The position numbers and the translations under genes are program-made. From positions 1 through 5,157 of the forward strand of contig CAYYNB010000274.1 of assembly GCA_964472565.1 (NCBI GenBank): 5,157 nucleotides of DNA, in the 5' to 3' direction. This document shows, piece after piece, positions 1 through 5,157 of this stretch (positions are counted from its first letter, which is position 1; every line of letters begins with the position of its first letter). The notes beneath the pieces are model-generated. The model saw only the letters and a list, made by a program, of their open reading frames with translations. It did no database searches and had not been told where the DNA came from. This stretch comes from DATAMF01 sp964472565 (GTDB taxonomy: Bacteria; Chloroflexota; Anaerolineae; Aggregatilineales; Aggregatilineaceae).

Positions 1-66
1 AAACTTTCCAGGTTCAAAATGCCAAAAGTGGGGGGGGGGGATCACTCAGAAGTTTGACAAACAGCT
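1..66. other. Noncoding stretch downstream of the hutH-like gene, with 11-G run
   Basis: These bases follow the TAA stop of the lyase gene and contain no supportable gene. They hold an uninterrupted run of 11 G (positions 30-40) and a short odd-length palindrome, GTTTG-a-CAAAC, at 52-62. On the lyase's coding strand neither forms a convincing hairpin plus T-run terminator, so the transcript end is not identifiable here. What lies to the left is outside the window. Confidence 0.6.
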
Positions 67-1797
67 TTACCGCGTCATATGCAGCGCATCGAGCAACTTG
101 CCCTCGCGGATCACACTGATCATCGCGTCCAGGTACGGCTGCATGGCGACATCTCGTGTCAGCGGTCCGATCCGCTGTCCCGGCGCGATCTCGATGGTGC
201 GCAGATAGTCCATCACCAGTTTCGCCCCGCGTCCCCATTGCAGCGTTGCGTCCTGCTTCGCCCGCAGTTCGAGCGCCTGATAAGCGCACAGCAGTTCAAT
301 CGCGATCACAGCTTGCGCATTTTTGACCACCTGCCCCGCGTGCCGGGCCGCAATCGTGCTCATACTGACATGATCTTCCCGGTTGGCGCTGCTGGGAATG
401 CTGTCCACGCTGGCCGGATGCGCCAGAATCTTGTTTTCGCTGACCAGTGACGCCGCCGTATACTGCGGCATCATCAGGCCGTTATTCAGCCCTTCTTCTC
501 CTGCCGGATCGGTGATCAGGAACGACGGCAGCCCGCGATTCAGCCGCCCATCCGTCATCAAAAAAGTTCGCCGTTCGGACATGCTGGCGAGATCGGCAAT
601 GGCGATCTTCAAAAAGTCCATCGCGTAGCCCACCGGCGCGCCGTGAAAATTCCCGCCCGATACGGCTTTGATCTGGCGCGGCAGATGCATCGGTCCCTCG
701 TCCGCCAAAAAGATCAGCGGGTTGTCCGTTGCGGCGTTCAGTTCGCGTGACAGCACATCGCGCACATAGTTCACCGTGTCGAACACCGCGCCCATCACCA
801 CCGGAGCCGCCCGCAGGCAGTACGGGTCTTGCGGCGGTCCCTGCGACGGATCAAGATCGACGTTCGCATCCCCGCGCACCAGCGTGCTGCCTTGCAGCAG
901 TTTATAGACAAACGCCGCCACCCGCGCCTGTCCATCGTGCCCGCGTACGGCGTGAATGTGCGGCAGGAACGCATCCCGAAAGCCGCGCAGCGCTTCCAGC
1001 GTCAGCACCAGCACAATCTGCGACGCCACCAGAAGCTGCATGGCATCCTGCCACACCAGCGCGCCCAGCGCCGTGCTGACCGTCGTGCCGTTGATCAGCG
1101 CGACCCCTTCCTTTGCGCCGAGTAACACGCGCGGAATCCCCGCCGATGACATCGCTTCCGCGCCATCCATCAACTGCCCTTCATAAAACGCCTGCCCGTT
1201 CGCGCCCGGATGCGCCATTTCACCGGGAACAGGTTCACTCAGCACCAGCGCGAGATGCGCCAGCGGAGCCAGATCGCCGGACGCGCCCAGCGACCCCTGC
1301 GACGGCATCGCCGGTAGCACATTATGGTTCAGCATTTCGACCAGCGTATTGATCACATCACGCCGCACGCCGCTGTAGCCCTGCGCCAGCGTATTCGCCC
1401 GAATCAGCATCGACGCGCGCACCACATCGGCGGGCAGCAGTTCCCCCGCCCCAACCGTATGACTCAGCAGCAGATTACGGCTCAGCCGCGCGGCCTCGTC
1501 CTTATGGCGAAAAATCGCGCGCCCCGCATTATCCCCAAACCCCGTATTGATCCCATAAATCACACGCGGCTCACGTCCTTCAGCCGCCGCCTGTTCGATC
1601 TCATCCATCGTGCGCCGCACCCAGGCCGCGCTGCGTTCCACCCGCTCGATCCGCGCGCCCAGTTCGGTATCAGGCCGGGCAAGGTTCGGCATCGGCTGGA
1701 CATGGCGGTTCTTGCGAGCAACTTCAACGACATGAGCGATGGTCAGTGGCGCGCCGCCAAGTAACAGCGGCCCTGCGTGGGAATGTTCAGAAGACAT
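67..1797 (-). CDS. hutH: Aromatic amino acid ammonia-lyase, histidine ammonia-lyase type
   Basis: The likely product is histidine ammonia-lyase (L-histidine to trans-urocanate plus ammonia), a cytosolic enzyme that is normally a homotetramer and opens the Hut pathway. The 576-residue protein carries the family signature GSLGASGDLAPLAH at 168-181, whose A172-S173-G174 would cyclise into the MIO electrophile. By motif alignment with Pseudomonas HAL, active-site residues are present: Y81 (in YGINTGFG), N236, Q323, Y326, R329, F384 and E474. The selectivity pair is S112-H113, as in HAL; tyrosine lyases have His-Leu and phenylalanine lyases Phe-Leu there, which favours histidine. The protein is about 65 residues longer than usual bacterial HAL (about 510), with extra N-terminal sequence and a longer stretch before Y81. 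The HAL motif usually reading SANQEDHVSM is SANREDHVSM here, with R473 replacing Gln. The ATG at 1797 has GAGG 8 nt upstream. No other hut gene is visible, so the substrate remains an inference. Confidence 0.9.
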   Translation of the reverse strand: MSSEHSHAGPLLLGGAPLTIAHVVEVARKNRHVQPMPNLARPDTELGARIERVERSAAWVRRTMDEIEQAAAEGREPRVIYGINTGFGDNAGRAIFRHKDEAARLSRNLLLSHTVGAGELLPADVVRASMLIRANTLAQGYSGVRRDVINTLVEMLNHNVLPAMPSQGSLGASGDLAPLAHLALVLSEPVPGEMAHPGANGQAFYEGQLMDGAEAMSSAGIPRVLLGAKEGVALINGTTVSTALGALVWQDAMQLLVASQIVLVLTLEALRGFRDAFLPHIHAVRGHDGQARVAAFVYKLLQGSTLVRGDANVDLDPSQGPPQDPYCLRAAPVVMGAVFDTVNYVRDVLSRELNAATDNPLIFLADEGPMHLPRQIKAVSGGNFHGAPVGYAMDFLKIAIADLASMSERRTFLMTDGRLNRGLPSFLITDPAGEEGLNNGLMMPQYTAASLVSENKILAHPASVDSIPSSANREDHVSMSTIAARHAGQVVKNAQAVIAIELLCAYQALELRAKQDATLQWGRGAKLVMDYLRTIEIAPGQRIGPLTRDVAMQPYLDAMISVIREGKLLDALHMTR

Positions 1798-1805
1798 TTT
1801 TTGAG

Positions 1806-1854
1806 CCTCACTTAAACAAAAATTTATAACTCTATTTTAACGCGTGGGTGGCAA
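1806..1854 (-). promoter_or_regulatory. Possible promoter and RBS of the lyase gene
   Basis: The 88-nt gap between the VOC stop and the lyase ATG includes an AT-rich block. On the minus strand it shows TTGCCA (1849-1854, 5 of 6 to the -35 consensus), TAAAAT (1834-1839) and TATAAA (1823-1828, 5 of 6 to the -10 consensus). The spacing TTGCCA to TATAAA is 20 bp, longer than the usual 16-18, and TAAAAT lies too close to serve with TTGCCA. GAGG at 1806-1809, 8 nt before the ATG, is the likely Shine-Dalgarno. The lyase may therefore have its own promoter, or it may be read through from the VOC gene; the sequence does not decide. Confidence 0.3.
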
Positions 1855-1885
1855 GTGCGCGATCCGGGCAGCCAGGACGAACCAC

Positions 1886-2275
1886 CTATTCAGGCGGCAG
1901 GTTGCCGATCACATTGCCGTGCTCATCCGTTGCCAGCAGCCCTTTACTGACATCCAGCAGCACATAGGTGTTCCCCCAGGGATCGCGCACGACGACCCCG
2001 CGCCCGATCTGAATATCGAAGGGCGGCACCACGATGCTGCCGCCCACCGCCTCGAAACGCCGGGCCGCTTCGTCCGCCGAAGCGACTTTAAAGCAGATTT
2101 CCGGCGGATGTGATTCCAGGTGCAGGACAATTTCGGCCTCGCTGTTCGGGATGCGCAGCCCAACCGCATAATCGGTGCGCCAGATGAGATCATGCCCCAA
2201 CTGGTCCCGATAAAAGCGCAAACCTGCTTCCAGGTCGGACACAGACAAACGCATGCAGTCAATCATCTGAAACAT
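1886..2275 (-). CDS. VOC family protein (glyoxalase / bleomycin-resistance fold)
   Basis: This 129-residue protein has the size of a single two-module vicinal-oxygen-chelate domain. The first module opens with IDCMRLSVSDLEAGLRFYRD (residues 5-24), the typical first strand and helix. The second contains FKVASADEAARRFEAVGG (62-79) and ends in the family hallmark RDPWGNTYVLLD (97-108). Members include glyoxalases, dioxygenases and antibiotic-binding proteins; the substrate cannot be read from sequence. The usual first metal ligand (His in DHIxLRVSD-type openings) appears to be C7, and the C-terminal Glu after the DPxGN motif appears to be D108, so classical glyoxalase I activity is unlikely. I chose the ATG at 2275 because a purine-rich SD region precedes it. 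A GTG at 2311 in the same frame would add 12 residues but has no SD and starts 4 nt beyond the upstream stop. Probably co-transcribed with the SGNH hydrolase gene. Confidence 0.85.
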   Translation of the reverse strand: MFQMIDCMRLSVSDLEAGLRFYRDQLGHDLIWRTDYAVGLRIPNSEAEIVLHLESHPPEICFKVASADEAARRFEAVGGSIVVPPFDIQIGRGVVVRDPWGNTYVLLDVSKGLLATDEHGNVIGNLPPE

Positions 2276-2286
2276 GCCGAACCGTT

Positions 2287-2299
2287 CCCTTTCCTCTTT
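2287..2299 (-). promoter_or_regulatory. Shine-Dalgarno region that favours the internal ATG of the VOC gene
   Basis: On the minus strand the purine-rich tract AAAGAGGAAAGGG precedes the ATG at 2275, with its last AGGG ending 11 nt before the start. That is slightly long but workable. The alternative GTG at 2311 lies upstream of this tract and is preceded by AT-rich sequence without SD character. The tract starts 16 nt after the stop of the SGNH gene, as expected for translation of a second gene on a shared transcript. Confidence 0.5.
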
Positions 2300-2315
2300 G
2301 GATACGGACACAAAT

Positions 2316-3182
2316 TTATTCTAGCACGCTGCGCCGCAGCATATCCAACGCATCCAGCGCCAACAGGTTACGCACGGTATAGCCGTACTGCAAATGCTCA
2401 TCGTCAAAATCGGCGCTGCGGCCATCCGGCGGATTATTTGGATGCACCCCATCGGCGCTGATCCCGTAACCGGGAACGGCTTGCAGCGCGCCCCAATAAT
2501 CGATCAGCGGAATATCAAAATCTTTAGCGGTCTCGCGCACCACCTGGTTAAACGCATCGATCCGCGCCGTGTTCGAGGGCGTCAACGGCATTGGCGGAAT
2601 CGTGCTCAGCACCGGAATCACACCCTGATCAATGGAAATCTGCACGATCTGGCGCAGATTGGCGCGATACGACTCCAGGGTGCGGCTGGCCGCGACATCG
2701 TTCGTCCCCAGCATGATCAGCGCCACCGCCGGACGGCGCACCCGGTATTCACACCGCAGCGGCGATTCATCCGGCTGGCAGACCTGCCACGTATTGTTGG
2801 CCGGATCGAGCACATTTTCGGTGGTCCAGCCGACATGCACCGCCAGCGACTCGACAGCAAACGACTCGCCGAAAAAGTCGATTGTGTCCGCGAATGCGCC
2901 GTACTCGCCCAGATCATAATTGCCCTGTGCAATCGGTTTGAGGAAAAAGCCGGAAGCACTGATACTGTCACCGACAACAGCAAACACCTGCTTCTGATTG
3001 CCCTGCGCCAGAATATCCTGCACATGACCCGACACACCGCTGACGTGGCCTGTGCGGCTGTCCGGCGCATGGAAAGAAAGAAGATACACGGCGAAGGCTC
3101 CCAGTGCGACCAGCAGTACACCCGCGCCAAGCGCAGCGATAACCAACCAACGGCGCGGCACCCTTGTTAAACGTTTCATCAT
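2316..3182 (-). CDS. Membrane-anchored SGNH/GDSL-family hydrolase
   Basis: The 288-residue protein is a probable serine esterase or lipase-like hydrolase of the SGNH superfamily. Block I is GDS at 71-73 (nucleophile S73), block III is GTND at 159-162 (oxyanion Asn), and block V is DGVHPN at 244-249 (D244 and H247 completing the triad). A basic N-terminus (MMKRLTRVPRR) followed by a hydrophobic segment at about 13-36 indicates a single N-terminal membrane anchor or uncleaved signal, placing the catalytic domain outside the cytoplasm; no lipobox Cys is seen. C135 and C144 flank a short loop and could form a disulfide, in keeping with an exported domain. The substrate (lipid, acetylated glycan or other ester) is not predictable. 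Two adjacent ATGs exist; an AGGA lies 3 nt before the first and 6 nt before the second (3179), so translation may start at residue 2. The VOC gene follows after 40 nt. Confidence 0.88.
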   Translation of the reverse strand: MMKRLTRVPRRWLVIAALGAGVLLVALGAFAVYLLSFHAPDSRTGHVSGVSGHVQDILAQGNQKQVFAVVGDSISASGFFLKPIAQGNYDLGEYGAFADTIDFFGESFAVESLAVHVGWTTENVLDPANNTWQVCQPDESPLRCEYRVRRPAVALIMLGTNDVAASRTLESYRANLRQIVQISIDQGVIPVLSTIPPMPLTPSNTARIDAFNQVVRETAKDFDIPLIDYWGALQAVPGYGISADGVHPNNPPDGRSADFDDEHLQYGYTVRNLLALDALDMLRRSVLE

Positions 3183-3185
3183 TTG

Positions 3186-3189
3186 TCCT
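3186..3189 (-). promoter_or_regulatory. Shine-Dalgarno AGGA of the SGNH hydrolase gene
   Basis: On the minus strand AGGA is followed by CAA and then two consecutive ATG codons. Spacing is 3 nt to the first ATG (3182) and 6 nt to the second (3179), so the second is the better-placed start. The effect on the protein is one methionine. Confidence 0.45.
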
Positions 3190-3205
3190 GAAAAGGCTGA
3201 TAAAC

Positions 3206-3240
3206 GAGAGCGCTAACGAAATTTCACCCGCAGCGCTCTC
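3206..3240 (-). terminator. Perfect 9-bp inverted repeat after prs, probable terminator or attenuator
   Basis: GAGAGCGCT at 3206-3214 and AGCGCTCTC at 3232-3240 are exact reverse complements separated by 17 nt. The hairpin begins 8 nt after the prs TAG stop, a usual terminator position. On the prs strand it is followed by GTTTATC and, further on, CTTTTC rather than an unbroken T-run, so intrinsic termination may be weak or partial. Because the downstream arm ends 23 nt before the SGNH start codon, it might instead act as a partial attenuator, an RNA-stabilising 3' end, or a protein-binding dyad. Confidence 0.5.
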
Positions 3241-3248
3241 AGCGACAA

Positions 3249-4241
3249 CTACCCCAGCGTGCTGTCCGGCGGCATATCCCCGCTCCAGAACGCAAAGAGA
3301 TCACCTACTGATTTGCCTTCGTGGTTGCAGCGAATCGCTTCGCCAAAAATAGACGCCACCGACTCAATGCGCAGTTTGCTCATCTTGGCTTCGGCTTCAG
3401 GCGAATACACCGTATCCGTGCAAACAATTTCGCGCACGCATTCGAGTTCGTTCAGTCGTTCGCAGGCATCGAGCGTGAAGAGGCCGTGCGTGCAAGCCAG
3501 CGAAAATTCCCGCGTACCGGCGCGGCTCATCACTTCGACGATCTCCACCATCGTGCTGCCGGTAGCGACCTCGTCATCGATCACAATCGCTTTACGCGGC
3601 GGCGGTCCACCGGCCCCCAGAACGGTCTTAATTTCAACTTCCTTGTCACCCAGGCGGATTTTGCTGCCCACCGCCAGCGGGACGCCCAAAGCGTGGGCCA
3701 ACTTGGTCGCCTGTTTCGCAAAGCCCACATCGGGCGATACCACAACGGTATCCGTCAAATCCTGCCGCCGGAAATGATCGACCATCACGCGCATGGCCGT
3801 GAGGTGATCGAGCGGAATATCAAAAAAGCCGTGCGTTTGAGCCGAGTGCAGGGTCATCGCAATCGCCCGATCCGCGCCTGCGGTTTTGATCAGCTTCGCC
3901 AGCAGCTTGGCCGTGATGCTGATGCGCGGCGCGTCCTTTTTGTCAGAACGGCCATACGCATAATATGGCGTCACGGCAGTCACACGCGCCGCGTCTCCGG
4001 TCCGGGCGATGTCCAACATCATCAACATTTGCATGATATGGCGGTGAACCGGATCGGTGAGCGATTGGATGATATAAACGTCTTTGTTGCGGACACTTTC
4101 GCCGAGTTGGACACGCAAGGTGCCGTTGCTGTAACGCTCGATATGCGTCTCACGTAGGGGCACGTGGAGATAATCACAAATGCGCTGCGCTAAACGCTCA
4201 TTCGAGGGACCACTAAAGATAAAAGGGCCTTCGTCAGTCAA
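3249..4241 (-). CDS. prs: Ribose-phosphate pyrophosphokinase (PRPP synthetase)
   Basis: The enzyme transfers pyrophosphate from ATP to ribose 5-phosphate, giving PRPP for purine, pyrimidine, histidine, tryptophan and NAD synthesis in the cytosol. The 330-residue protein is close to the usual 310-320. It shows the N-terminal FSGPSNERLAQRI (9-21), ERYSNGTLRVQL (35-46), PYYAYGRSDKKDAPRISITAKL (92-113), SPDVG (169-173), the flexible-loop pair K194 and R196 in VGSKIR, and the ribose-phosphate binding loop DDEVATGST (222-230). The metal-binding signature reads TLHSAQTHGFFDIPLD (130-145): H132 is kept, but the usual preceding Asp is T130 and the usual GlnGlyPhePhe is HisGlyPhePhe. The binding loop also differs from the common DDMIDTAGT. 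These changes suggest a divergent subfamily, though overall fold and activity seem intact. It starts with TTG at 4241, fixed by AAGGAG 7 nt upstream; no in-frame ATG alternative fits. It is divergent from the GNAT gene, and a hairpin follows its stop. Confidence 0.93.
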   Translation of the reverse strand: MTDEGPFIFSGPSNERLAQRICDYLHVPLRETHIERYSNGTLRVQLGESVRNKDVYIIQSLTDPVHRHIMQMLMMLDIARTGDAARVTAVTPYYAYGRSDKKDAPRISITAKLLAKLIKTAGADRAIAMTLHSAQTHGFFDIPLDHLTAMRVMVDHFRRQDLTDTVVVSPDVGFAKQATKLAHALGVPLAVGSKIRLGDKEVEIKTVLGAGGPPPRKAIVIDDEVATGSTMVEIVEVMSRAGTREFSLACTHGLFTLDACERLNELECVREIVCTDTVYSPEAEAKMSKLRIESVASIFGEAIRCNHEGKSVGDLFAFWSGDMPPDSTLG

Positions 4242-4248
4242 GCTGATA

Positions 4249-4254
4249 CTCCTT
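4249..4254 (-). promoter_or_regulatory. Strong Shine-Dalgarno AAGGAG fixing the TTG start of prs
   Basis: On the minus strand AAGGAG sits 7 nt before the TTG at 4241-4239. This optimal sequence and spacing, together with protein similarity beginning within a few residues (FIFSGPSNERLA), makes the TTG the likely start despite being a rare initiation codon. Confidence 0.8.
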
Positions 4255-4277
4255 GAATCCAGAGCCTTTCCGCCACT

Positions 4278-4306
4278 ACTTTAACGCTTGTAGCGCAACT
4301 CGCCAA
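4278..4306 (-). promoter_or_regulatory. Putative sigma70-type promoter of prs
   Basis: On the minus strand TTGGCG (4301-4306, 4 of 6 to the -35 consensus) and TAAAGT (4278-4283, 4 of 6 to the -10 consensus) are separated by exactly 17 bp. Transcription would begin near 4271, leaving a leader of about 30 nt that contains the AAGGAG Shine-Dalgarno. The match is modest, but the position and spacing are right. Confidence 0.4.
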
Positions 4307-4348
4307 GAAACATTAACACTTCAACAAGTCCCACCCCATTATCCCCTC

Positions 4349-4386
4349 TTACCTGCCTTGACAGGGCCGTGTATACTGATAACGAT
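4349..4386 (+). promoter_or_regulatory. Putative promoter region of the GNAT gene
   Basis: A perfect -35 hexamer TTGACA lies at 4358-4363 and a near-perfect -10, TATACT, at 4372-4377, but only 8 bp separate them, so they cannot work as one pair. Two alternatives fit 17-bp spacing: TTACCT (4349-4354) with TATACT, or TTGACA with AACGAT (4381-4386). Either would start transcription 20-35 nt before the GNAT ATG. The region lies about 40-80 bp from the putative prs promoter, so the two divergent promoters are close but not overlapping. Confidence 0.45.
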
Positions 4387-4407
4387 AGGCACAGCTTTTG
4401 CATTCAC

Positions 4408-4412
4408 AGGAG
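4408..4412 (+). promoter_or_regulatory. Shine-Dalgarno AGGAG of the GNAT gene
   Basis: AGGAG ends 6 nt before the ATG at 4419-4421. It supports this start over the internal ATGs at codons 10, 22 and 25, and the protein similarity begins at once (GRIIVRQAMLADAASI). Confidence 0.7.
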
Positions 4413-4418
4413 TAGTCA

Positions 4419-5157
4419 ATGGGCCGCATCATCGTTCGTCAGGCTATGCTGGCTGATGCTGCGAGTATCACAGCGCTGAATATGAGTAATATGGCCGAAT
4501 GGACCCGCCGCACAGCTTATGGGGAAACCGTCCCGGCGGCGTATGAAGACCTTTCCCTGTTTGAACGCTGGCTCAACGGCGGTCCCTGGGCCAGCGTGGA
4601 AATGTGCGCGGTTCACCTGGCGAATCTGCTGCGCGGCGGTGATGGCATTCCGCTGGTGGCCGAGATCGAAGGGCAGGTCGGCGCAGAAGCCGAAGTGTTC
4701 ATCGGGCGCGAACCGGAACCTTTTGGACACCATATCAACCTGTGTAAACTCGCCGTGCATCCCGACGCGGATGGTGTCGGCCTGGGCAGCGCGCTCGTCA
4801 CCTACATCAACCAGATTGCCGAGGCGATCCGCTGTAAACGGGTCACGGTGGCCGATGCCGATACCGACGCGGCCCTGTACGAGCATCACCGTTTTTACCG
4901 CGCGCATATCGGCCAACGTCTCCTGATCAAAGCGCAGGAAGGGCGCGTGTTTTATAAAGCGGGCGAACTGGCAAATTTCGACCCCACGCAAATCGACAAC
5001 TGGCACATGCCGCTGGGCCGCTACCAGAATTCGCGCCAGGAATGGGATCGCATGCTGCCTGGCTTCTGGAACAGCGTGCCGGAGATCGTGGAGCCGGAGA
5101 CAGCACGCCTGCATGTCACCGTTACCGGGCAGGAAGCCTACGCCATGATGAAGCAGG
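4419..5157 (+). CDS. GNAT-family N-acetyltransferase, 3' end outside window
   Basis: The first 246 codons are open to the window edge with no stop. The protein is likely an acetyl-CoA-dependent N-acetyltransferase. It opens with a typical first strand and helix, IIVRQAMLADAASITALN (4-21). Strand beta4 and motif A follow as LCKLAVHPDADGVGLGSALV (108-127), where GVGLGS (119-124) is the acetyl-CoA pyrophosphate-binding loop of the Q/RxxGxG/A type. The residues VTVADAD (142-148) and ALYEHHRFYR (152-161) match strand beta5 and motif B, with Y154 in the place of the common catalytic Tyr. The GNAT domain would end near residue 175, yet the frame continues at least 70 residues, ending LHVTVTGQEAYAMMK. 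That tail may be the start of a second domain, possibly a second GNAT repeat, which the cut prevents judging. The acceptor substrate is unknown. The gene is divergent from prs and has its own promoter-like elements. Confidence 0.82.
   Translation, partial: MGRIIVRQAMLADAASITALNMSNMAEWTRRTAYGETVPAAYEDLSLFERWLNGGPWASVEMCAVHLANLLRGGDGIPLVAEIEGQVGAEAEVFIGREPEPFGHHINLCKLAVHPDADGVGLGSALVTYINQIAEAIRCKRVTVADADTDAALYEHHRFYRAHIGQRLLIKAQEGRVFYKAGELANFDPTQIDNWHMPLGRYQNSRQEWDRMLPGFWNSVPEIVEPETARLHVTVTGQEAYAMMKQ

Noticed and set aside
52..62. Palindrome GTTTG-a-CAAAC as an operator or terminator
   Set aside because: The one-base centre leaves too small a loop for a hairpin, no T-run follows, and an 11-bp symmetry can occur by chance.
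14..289. 91-codon minus-strand frame running through the poly-G tract
   Set aside because: It overlaps the 3' end of the lyase gene in another frame. Its proline run comes from the homopolymer, and it has no recognisable domain.
1324..1764. 146-codon open frame on the plus strand
   Set aside because: It is antisense to the N-terminal part of the lyase, with low-complexity Arg/His/Pro composition and no domain.
1842..1886. GGTGG / CCACC inverted repeat as terminator of the VOC gene
   Set aside because: The arms are only 5 bp and about 30 nt apart with no T-run, so a stable terminator hairpin is unlikely.
2394..3170. 258-codon open frame on the plus strand
   Set aside because: It lies fully antisense to the SGNH hydrolase gene, whose catalytic motifs are clear. 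Its translation is rich in Arg, His and Gln with no recognisable domain, as expected of a shadow frame in GC-rich coding DNA.
3321..4157. 278-codon open frame on the plus strand
   Set aside because: It is antisense to prs, with no domain and a His/Arg-rich composition typical of a shadow frame.
4242..4418. Search for a tRNA, riboswitch or small RNA in the prs/GNAT spacer
   Set aside because: No cloverleaf, conserved aptamer core or strong hairpin was seen; promoter and ribosome-binding elements explain the spacer well enough.
4416..5114. 232-codon open frame on the minus strand
   Set aside because: It is antisense to the GNAT gene, which has a Shine-Dalgarno, promoter-like elements and family motifs. 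The antisense translation shows no domain.

Overview
The window reads as ordinary bacterial chromosome of moderately high GC, densely packed with genes. Five protein-coding genes are supported: four complete genes on the minus strand, and one on the plus strand that runs off the right edge. No RNA gene, mobile element, CRISPR array or phage signature was seen. The organism cannot be fixed from the sequence. The mix of a variant PRPP synthetase, a membrane-anchored SGNH hydrolase and a long GNAT protein is compatible with an uncultured Chloroflexota-like bacterium, but this is a low-confidence impression, not something the sequence shows.

Layout, reading the minus-strand genes in transcription order from right to left: (1) prs, ribose-phosphate pyrophosphokinase, 4241-3249, with a TTG start behind a strong AAGGAG Shine-Dalgarno and a plausible sigma70-type promoter; (2) a perfect 9-bp inverted repeat at 3206-3240 just after the prs stop, probably a terminator or attenuator; (3) an SGNH/GDSL hydrolase with an N-terminal membrane anchor, 3182-2316; (4) a small VOC (glyoxalase/bleomycin-resistance fold) protein, 2275-1886, whose ATG lies 40 nt after the hydrolase stop; (5) an aromatic amino acid lyase of the histidine ammonia-lyase type (hutH-like), 1797-67, after an 88-nt gap with an AT-rich leader. 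Positions 1-66 are noncoding and hold an 11-G homopolymer. Divergent from prs, a GNAT-family acetyltransferase begins at 4419 and is cut by the window end. The 177-bp prs/GNAT spacer carries promoter-like elements for both directions.

The genes do not form one obvious pathway. prs is housekeeping (nucleotide, histidine, tryptophan and NAD precursor supply). The lyase would open histidine degradation to urocanate, but no hutU, hutI or hutG partner is visible. The hydrolase and VOC gene are probably co-transcribed, without evidence of a shared function. Nothing here convincingly indicates a new system. The points most worth a second look are the non-canonical active-site residues in the PRPP synthetase, the unusually long lyase with an Arg in a normally conserved motif, and the C-terminal extension of the GNAT protein.
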